Assembly: GCA_036245525.1 (NCBI GenBank)
Contig: BTPG01000004.1
Span: 53,964,388 to 54,028,387 of the forward strand
Reading direction: 5' to 3'
DNA: 64,000 nt
DNA from: Semisulcospira habei
Lineage: Eukaryota > Mollusca > Gastropoda > Semisulcospiridae
Shown: positions 57,713 to 64,000 of the stretch, piece after piece
Layout: the number at the start of each line of letters is the position of its first letter
How positions within the stretch are numbered: the first letter of the stretch is position 1
Program-made: the position numbers and the translations under genes
The notes under the pieces: model-generated
Told to the model about the DNA's origin: nothing
Seen by the model: only the letters and a program-made list of their open reading frames with translations
Database searches by the model: none

Positions 57713-59050
57713 CGTGGTGAGTCGACGAACGCCTGTGGATCCCTCCCGTCCGGCTTCCTCTAGCTTCGCGGGTCTTCTCTCTCTGTTTCCCTGGCGCTGG
57801 GTCTGGTCGCAATGGTGACACGGCGGCTTCGGCAGTATAGGTGACCGCGTCCCGTCCACGCCAGGACCCGGTCCAGCGAGGCGTGGTGGGTCCCGATGCC
57901 CGTCGGCCCTCCAACCGGTCCCGATCCAGAAAACCGATGCAAAACAAAAGCAGGAGCCTAAACGGCCTCGTAAGTAAGGTAAACCAGTGGGTCGTTAAAA
58001 CAGCTAACCTCCCATACCCACCCTGCTTGGTTTACAAAAACACTACCACTAACCGTTCAATTATTTGACCCTCACCCATGTGGCACGTGCTTTCAAACCA
58101 AAATTCACACATAAACCAAAACACATGAAAGTTCGCAAACATTACATAATTATACACTTTCCTAAAATTCTCTGCACTTTCACAACAAGCCAATACAACA
58201 GTTCGCTAAACAGTTAAAAATAACTAATAATTAAATAGAACCAAACCAAGAACGTCAAAACAATACTACCCCTTTTGCCCCCCCCCCCACCTCCCTCCTT
58301 TTCCACCCACGATACTTCTAGACCTAACACATATTACAAACACCCATAACAAACATGACAAAACACCCGCACGCGGGGTTTTTTAAGCACTCAACTCCTC
58401 TGCGACTCGTCACAACGCCGCCACCCGTAGGCAAAACAACCCCCAGTCTCCGGCCAACAACGACCCCGGGACTGGATCGGCGCTGTGTCACTGACTCTCA
58501 CAGTCGGTCAGTCACTGACTCCCAACAGTCAGCTAGGCAAGACAACTTGGTCAACCGAGTACAGCTGCGAACTAAAATATCATCCCCTTGCTCCCGACAA
58601 GGTAAACTCTGAAGTGAACACACTGCCGCGTTCACTAGCTCGCCCCGCAAGTGCAAAACAAAAAGCACTAGGCCGACTCTACCAACTTGTCAACAACTCA
58701 CTATTCCTGCGTGACCGGTGCTTCGGCAACTTTCGACTACCTCTGTCAAAACAGTCACTAACCGTGACATGCACCAATAAATCTCTACCAAACCCAGGTT
58801 TCGGATTTTTTAAAATTCTACCTTTCTTTGGACGGTCGCGCGAGATGTTTTTGCTCAAGTGTTTCATTCATGGGTCTACTCCCCTAAGCTTTCGAATGTG
58901 TGTGTTTTCACAACTGTTACATAACAAGATGAGGATTTCATCCCAAAGTCTAACGTATTGTGTGGAGATCAGATGCGTTTTTCTTTTAGGAACATTCAGA
59001 GTTGTTCATATTTTTGGGCTTATTATGCCGATTCATTTCCGTCCTCTCTA
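57713..59050. other. No gene recognised
   Basis: A GC-rich block (57713-57950) is followed by AC-rich sequence. Open frames up to 188 codons (58485-59051) show no recognisable domain. Confidence 0.4.
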
Positions 59051-59260
59051 AACCAACCTCTGATCAACACACACGTCAGCGCACACAAATAAAGATGAAC
59101 ACACGGCGCTTCTTGCCATTAGTACACTCTGTGGGCTCGTGTTGGCCAGGAATCCATCTCCTTCTACTCTAACCCACTCTCTGATTCACACACACTGGCA
59201 CACAGATATAAAGACGGACACACGGCGATTCCCACCATTCGTAAGCTCTGTGGTCTGGCG
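59051..59260 (+). repeat. Diverged tandem duplication, period ~120 bp
   Basis: CAACACACACGTCAGCGCAC...GACGGACACACGGCG-type blocks occur at 59066-59137 and 59186-59258; both contain ACACACGGCG and CTCTGTGG. Confidence 0.6.
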
Positions 59261-59439
59261 AAGCATAGCTATTCTGAAGAAGCCGAATGATAGCACAAGC
59301 AGCGAAATGACGTCACTTTAAGTTTTGCGTCATCATTAGTCCCACGACGCCGTGTTCATAGTCACGATTCGATGTTTACGTCACTCATCGCAATACTAAC
59401 ATTTGACGTATCAGAGCATCAACTTTGTAATTTTCTTGC

Positions 59440-59776
59440 TGATTTTCCTGCCTAGGTGATTTACAGGTAACAATTTGACCTAATCCTACCCCAGGGCCGG
59501 GACACACAGCAGGCTTATGCAAACAATGTTTATGAAAAGTCATGCGAGTATTAATGACAAGATATTTTTTGTTCATAAATAAAAATTTAAGTTTTGTTAG
59601 CTGATTTACAAATTACTCAAAAATGTGGTGCATGCAGAAAACTGTCTGATTTTCACACCTAGGGCATACAGGTCACAATTGACTTAATCGTACCCGACAG
59701 CCGAGACAAACTGTAGGCTTATGTAAATACGGTATACGAAAAATCATGCGATTATTAATGAGAAGATTGTTTTCTC
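59440..59776 (+). repeat. Diverged duplication, period ~205 bp
   Basis: Shared landmarks: GATTTTC..CCTAGG, GGCTTATG(C/T)AAA, AAA(G/A)TCATGCGA and TTATTAATGA at 59441-59560 and 59652-59762. The copies are clearly related but diverged. Confidence 0.6.
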
Positions 59777-59951
59777 GTATAAAATATTCAGTTGTTTTAA
59801 GATTAACCCATATAGCCATATGCCAATGAGCATCTTAATCAAAACATCAACAAACAAAAAAAAAGGTCCGGAGAAATTCTTTTAGGGCCAAAATCCAAAA
59901 ATGTCAAGCTTGGCCGTCCTCAAACGCGGGCTCTAGTCGCTGTCACATCCT

Positions 59952-59954
<3 letters not shown>

Positions 59955-60040
<86 letters not shown>

Positions 60041-60067
60041 ACACACACATACACACACACAAACGCA

Positions 60068-60099
<32 letters not shown>

Positions 60100-60103
60100 C
60101 ACC
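59955..60103. repeat. (CA)n and (CGCA)n microsatellite
   Basis: About 40 CA units, then GCACGCACGCAC and a further CA tract. Confidence 0.95.
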
Positions 60104-60803
60104 GCGCTTTGGCGCCAAAAGAGACGTTTTGTTGCAAGTTTTGCGTAACTAGACGTTACGTCATTTTTATCTTGTTACTTCTTTGCCAGCATTTCTGCGC
60201 CGCACGCCCAAAACGTGCTCCGAACCAGCCCCATTTCAAAGTCCACCGTATTTTATAAATACGGTAGACAAAAACGGTCACTGGAAATTTTCAGAAAAAC
60301 TTATCATATCTTATTGAGTTGTCACTGAATAATGTGCTGATACAATCTCCACTGTTGCAATTAGTTTCTTTGTTCAGTGTAACAGTTTTACAATTTGATT
60401 ACACTGTTAAATAATTTATTACTGACGTATTCCTCACTCTTTCTGACGTATTTTGGCGTGTCATCTTAATACTGCCACGCACACAGATTTCAGACCTCCC
60501 GACATTTGTCTGCATGCCAAATATTTGTCTTGAGATTTCCTGAGTAAACGACTAGAAACGATCGGAGCCCTGCTTTGTGATGGGAGCACTGCATGAACAC
60601 GTTGTGCCAAGTTCGTTCTGTCTACACACATTTCTCTTGCTGCCCATAGTCTTCACGGCCATGTGAGTAATACCTACTATGCCTCTGTGTGAGGTTGAAC
60701 ACAGTGATAGAAGTAGAATATAATAAAAGCTAACGGGCTAAACTCTTCCACTCTCTAGAAGAAACAGTTCATTCAAGGCGCCCTGTCTCAATAGCGCTGA
60801 GTT

Positions 60804-61486
60804 GGTATACCTCGCCATGTACCTAGGTTAAACGCACCCGTGGCGCCATTACTTCGATTTTCGCATCTGTCCGGTCGCTCGAACTGGTCCTGTGCACCAG
60901 AACTGCGCGCGCAGGTAGGCTTTTGCACTTGTAGCGTGGTCTCGTACGTTCCCGCGGAAGATTGTGATCGCAGTCGAAAAACGGTTCGTTTCCGGTTTTA
61001 GCGTTACCCCCCCCCCCCCTCACCCCCCCCCCCCTTCTGAACATAAAACGTTCGAGGGCGTATGTCCCTACTAAAAAAGATAGGTCTCCGGGTGTAGTTC
61101 ATTCTCGTCAGAACTTGTGTATTCCTATTGTATTGCACTCGTCTCTTGTACGACGGTGCTTTCTGTCGCAAAGCGAAGCAGATGTCGCAAAATCACCACC
61201 ATTGAGAAAAACAGCTACTTTTCAAATCGGCCAAATCGTGTAATGTTTCGTGGTGCTAGCATATTGCCTGGTTGTATATGGGAAAGGGTTTATTCTTTAT
61301 TCATCCTATTTTGCAGCAATCAAGCGTCACGTGATTCCTTTTCCGATATTGCTCATTACAATTGCAGAGAGCACACGCCCTAAACCGATCTGGTGCACAG
61401 GACCGGTCCGAGGGACCGGTCAAGTGCGAAAATAGCGACAATGGCGCCGCTGGTGCATGTCATCTAGGCACAGGGCGAGGTATAGC
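60804..61486. mobile_element. Non-autonomous DNA transposon with ~98-bp terminal inverted repeats
   Basis: The left arm 60804-60901 (GGTATACCTCGCCATGTACC ... GGTCCTGTGCACCAGA) and right arm 61389-61486 are reverse complements with moderate divergence. Shared blocks are GGCGCCATT, ATTTTCGCA and CTGTGCACCAGA. The ~490-bp interior has two C13-C14 runs (~61007-61033) and no transposase frame. Superfamily and target duplication are not determined. Confidence 0.7.
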
Positions 61487-61730
61487 CTCAAAAGCTGTCG
61501 AATAAACCTGTTTGACATAGCTCATACTGACGACCAAAAGAAATGCGAAATTTTTGGAATCATCTGAAACGCTAAAGTGTTTCCGATGATAGTTCGTAGA
61601 CCAAGCGCGACCAAGGTATAGGCTTGGAGTCCCTGCAATGTTATCCCTTTGTGTCCCAGGTACGAAATACTCACATCCTGGAGTTGTCCGCTGAGGACTG
61701 CATTACCTTTCAGGAGACAGATCGACTATG

Positions 61731-61765
61731 ATAGTTCAAGGGTGGTGCCAGAATATCTTGGCCCC
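61731..61765. repeat. Half copy of the palindrome at 47618
   Basis: TATGATAGTTCAAGGGTGGT then GCCAGAATATCTTGG matches one arm of the 47618-47697 element; the partner arm is missing. Confidence 0.6.
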
Positions 61766-62212
61766 TATAGGCACCAAGCTGTTCTACCACCACCGTTGTC
61801 CCATCATGGTCAAACCATACCTTGCTGTGGTATGTCGGGAATCAGTTATTAAAACGTGCAGGGGTCATGGCGTGGCGCTAAGCAACCAAAATATTTTTTT
61901 TAAAGAAAGGAAAGAACCAGAAAAGCTACATACCCGGCGCTCCTAGAATCACGACCTCTTGCAGTGGGGTGGCGTTCAGATTTTCTCGGCACTGAAAGGG
62001 TTAACTAGAAACCTTGTCCTCTCTCACGTATTAAAGGGACTTGCTCCGGGCACGACAGGGTTAATAGTTGGCAATATCTCCTTTATACGTGTTCCTAGCA
62101 TGTCTTACAGTAGTTCTGGACAATATGGCTGACGTAACTCATGGAGTTTGAGTGTCGTAAAATGAAGGACTGCTGGGTCCTCTTCTCCTTTGTACGTAGG
62201 AGAGTTCCACCG

Positions 62213-62280
62213 ATGCGCTCAGGAACAAAGCAAAACCAGTTCTGTTACGTGTTCCTGGTCACACTGTTTGTAAAAGGAAG
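62213..62280 (+). CDS. Exon 1 (signal peptide) of PAN/C-type-lectin gene
   Basis: ATG at 62213 opens MRSGTKQNQFCYVFLVTLFV, a short N-region followed by a hydrophobic core as in a secretory signal peptide. It ends at a consensus donor (GGAAG|GTAGGA) in phase 2, which joins in frame to the acceptor before 62448. The start is chosen because it is the first ATG giving a signal peptide in the required phase. No promoter element was identified. The 5' UTR is unknown. Confidence 0.55.
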
Positions 62281-62447
62281 GTAGGAATTCATTAGCTATA
62301 AGATAATGTAGAAAACCCGTCGTGTCCCATAACTTTAGCAATCAAAGTCCGCCCTGGAGCAGTTTGCTTCAAATGATCAGCAATATTCCTGACGTCCATG
62401 ACAGACGTAAGTGCACATTAAAGGCGATGACTTTGTCTGGTTGACAG

Positions 62448-62743
62448 AGTGTTAGCCAGTGACGACGAGATCCCCTTTTTGTACGATGACCTTTTCGACG
62501 ACCTCGTGAAAACGTTTCTGGGCAAGACAGACAGCGATGCTGAGAGGCCGAAAAGAGGGCGCGACCCCTTGCAGTGTGCCAGCGACTGTGTGGCCTGGAC
62601 CAACTGCTCCTCGTTCTTCCACAACGTGTTCACCAACGAGTGCAGACTACAAAAGTTCACGTACCCGTATCAGTTCAACGAGGCCACGCGGCAGATCTTA
62701 CTAGAAGCACAACCAGGCTGGCGATACTTTCGATACAACACCG
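62448..62743 (+). CDS. Exon 2: PAN/Apple-like domain
   Basis: The acceptor gttgacag ends at 62447. The 296-bp exon encodes an acidic lead (ASDDEIPFLYDDLFDDLV), then the cysteine core CASDCVAWTNCSSFFHNVF, NECRLQKF and a GWRYFRYNT end, finishing at donor CCG|GTAATA in phase 1. The CxxxC...C...C spacing and the closing aromatic GWxYF are features of molluscan PAN/Apple modules, which mediate protein or carbohydrate contacts outside the cell. An alternative acceptor two bases downstream would give phase 1 instead, and would not join exon 1. Confidence 0.7.
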
Positions 62744-62777
62744 GTAATATGTCTTGACAACACTTCCCACTTCCTTT

Positions 62778-62993
62778 AACCCCTTCACTGCCACTGAACC
62801 TACATTGTTTTTCTGACACCTTTGTTAATTAAACGCCAAAGCACCCCCGCCATCCCAGGAAAATGGTCCGGGTACACAGTGGTGTCAGCAAGAGGCATAG
62901 ATCCTCATGAGCACCCGATATTGCGGGGTTGATGAGGATCTGTGCCTTTTGCAGTTAGATCATGTTTATTTGTAGACGACAGTCAAGGGGTTA
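62778..62993. mobile_element. TTAA-flanked hairpin MITE inside the lectin gene intron
   Basis: Starts TTAACCCCTTCACTG and ends GACAGTCAAGGGGTTAA: inverted CCCCTT/AAGGGG ends flanked by TTAA on both sides. An inner pair AGGCATAGATCCTCATGAG and ATGAGGATCTGTGCCTT forms a second stem. TTAA duplications are the signature of piggyBac-type insertion; no transposase is present. It lies 34 bp after the exon 2 donor. Confidence 0.75.
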
Positions 62994-63558
62994 AGAACAA
63001 CCTGTACTATAAAGACAGCGGATCGAGGGAGATGTCCAGTGTGCACTAAGGTCCACAGTCAATATTGTCAGCCTGCCCATAAACGTAGGAATGCCTGCTA
63101 CACACACAGCTTGGCTGTTCAGTGATGGGTTCAGTTACTGTTCCCAGACTGACACTACTAATGAAATATTTGTAGAGCCTCTGCTTGTTTGTTTGTTTGT
63201 TTTTTGTTCCCGGTGCTAATGACCGTAACGGACTTTAAAGAGAAAATGCCATGGAATAAAGCTGTCATGTGCGTGACCGCGATCACAGGTCAAGTTACCT
63301 TTTCTAAGTTTGATACCAACAATGGCCGTCCGTGGTTTTTTGTCACCCTTCAGGCAAGTGTGTGGTTTTAAGGATGCAGTCAAGAGAGACCGTTTACAGG
63401 GTGGGCATTGTGTCTAAGGAAGGGAACTTCCATAATTCTTTCGTAGAGCTCCTGCAGTGTTGAAATTGAGGTTTTACAAAGCAGTCTCCTTAACCCTTTG
63501 GCTGTCGGTAGCAGTTTTCGTCGCGCTCATTCCTGTATTACTTGTATGTCCGTCCCAG

Positions 63559-63756
63559 AGTCGTGCCCCGTAAAAGAATGCTACTACGAGCCCCGTCAGC
63601 TGCCTGGCTTCTGCTTCACGGTCTTCCATTCTGCGGTGAAAACACCGGAACAAGCTATGGAGACGTGCGACAGAAACATGGGGCGCCTAGCACAGGTGGA
63701 CACTCGACAGAAATTCTCTTGGCTGAAAGGACTACTGGATACAGAACATAATCAGA
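63559..63756 (+). CDS. Exon 3: N-terminal half of C-type lectin-like domain
   Basis: The acceptor ccgtcccag ends at 63558. Phase 1 joins exon 2 to make GAG (Glu). The frame reads SCPVKECYYEPRQLPGFCF, then SAVKTPEQAMETCDRNMGRL and AQVDTRQKFSWLKGLL. These are the first two CTLD disulphide cysteines, helix 1 (the AxxxC pattern), the GRLA/VDT segment and helix 2. The donor CAGA|GTACGT is phase 1. The second CTLD half must lie beyond the window; the exon at 455-699 of the upstream paralogue shows what it would look like. Together the gene encodes a secreted PAN plus CTLD protein, possibly a lectin-like recognition factor. Ligand unknown. Confidence 0.75.
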
Positions 63757-64000
63757 GTACGTGCGGCATGCCTCTTCCAGTACAATTTGCCTGCCTCCAT
63801 AACACAGCAATCCTCGCTTAAGATAAAGTCAGATAACAACGCTTTCGGGAAGCCATCGCCAAACATGTTAATTGTCTTCGTAAAATCAAACCGTTTATAA
63901 CAATAAGACCAAAGGGGTTGACTATCAGTGTTTGTAATTTAGAAAAAAATAACACGTAAGTAGGAATAAGCTCGATCCAGGGGAGAGAATTGTGCATTTT
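63757..64000. other. Start of intron 3
   Basis: Follows the exon 3 donor to the window edge. No further exon is visible. Confidence 0.5.

Noticed and set aside
63189..63371. 60-codon ORF between lectin exons 2 and 3
   Set aside because: It lies in the intron between phase-matched exons, contains no lectin or PAN features, and lacks supporting splice sites.

Overview
The window is eukaryotic genomic DNA, most likely from a lophotrochozoan and probably a marine gastropod mollusc. The assignment is an inference. It rests on split eukaryotic exons with GT/AG sites, a secreted PAN plus C-type-lectin gene of a kind expanded in molluscs, very long (CA)n and (CT)n microsatellites, and dense LINE debris. 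No prokaryotic features were seen. Host coding sequence is confined to the two edges and a few orphan exons; most of the rest is transposon-derived.

Layout. (1) 1-700: last exon of a C-type lectin-like gene (+). (2) 890-5300: an 87-bp minisatellite, then a collapsed and rearranged Ty3/gypsy element (-) between two ~180-bp direct repeats, then palindromes. (3) 6.1-7.4 kb: the longest copy of a dispersed repeat built from ~165-bp monomers, called Rpt-1 here; other copies lie at 17.2, 19.8-21.6, 23.6/28.0, 47.9-48.8, 49.7-50.2 and 50.9-51.2 kb. (4) 7.9-31 kb: nested LINEs of at least three groups. They are L2/CR1-like elements with (ATT)n tails and a GCGC...ATAAAT 3' end, Jockey-like elements with an AATAAAG...TTCATT 3' end, and elements with a Cys/His finger at the C terminus. 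Several insertions have readable target-site duplications. Interleaved are orphan exons, including a cysteine cluster (15.9-17.1 kb) and a two-exon C-terminus (21.8-23.4 kb). (5) 31-42 kb: a same-orientation run of LINE units separated by (CT)n tracts. It includes a nearly intact EN-RT element (32.2-35.0 kb) and an SGNH-hydrolase-like ORF carrying an eight-unit coding repeat (36.2-37.5 kb). (6) 42-60 kb: mostly gene-poor, with microsatellites, palindromes, Rpt-1 and a ~0.9-kb tandem duplication. (7) 60.8-64 kb: a TIR element, a TTAA-flanked hairpin element, and the first three coding exons of a secreted PAN/Apple plus C-type-lectin gene (+) that runs off the right edge.

The two lectin-like loci have the same orientation. 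The last exon on the left and the CTLD exon on the right would join in the same phase (phase 1) and carry complementary halves of a CTLD, so the window probably lies between tandem paralogues separated by ~61 kb of repeats. Almost every LINE reading frame is broken. In at least two places the break sits exactly on a poly(C/G) run, so some lesions could be homopolymer sequencing errors rather than real decay.
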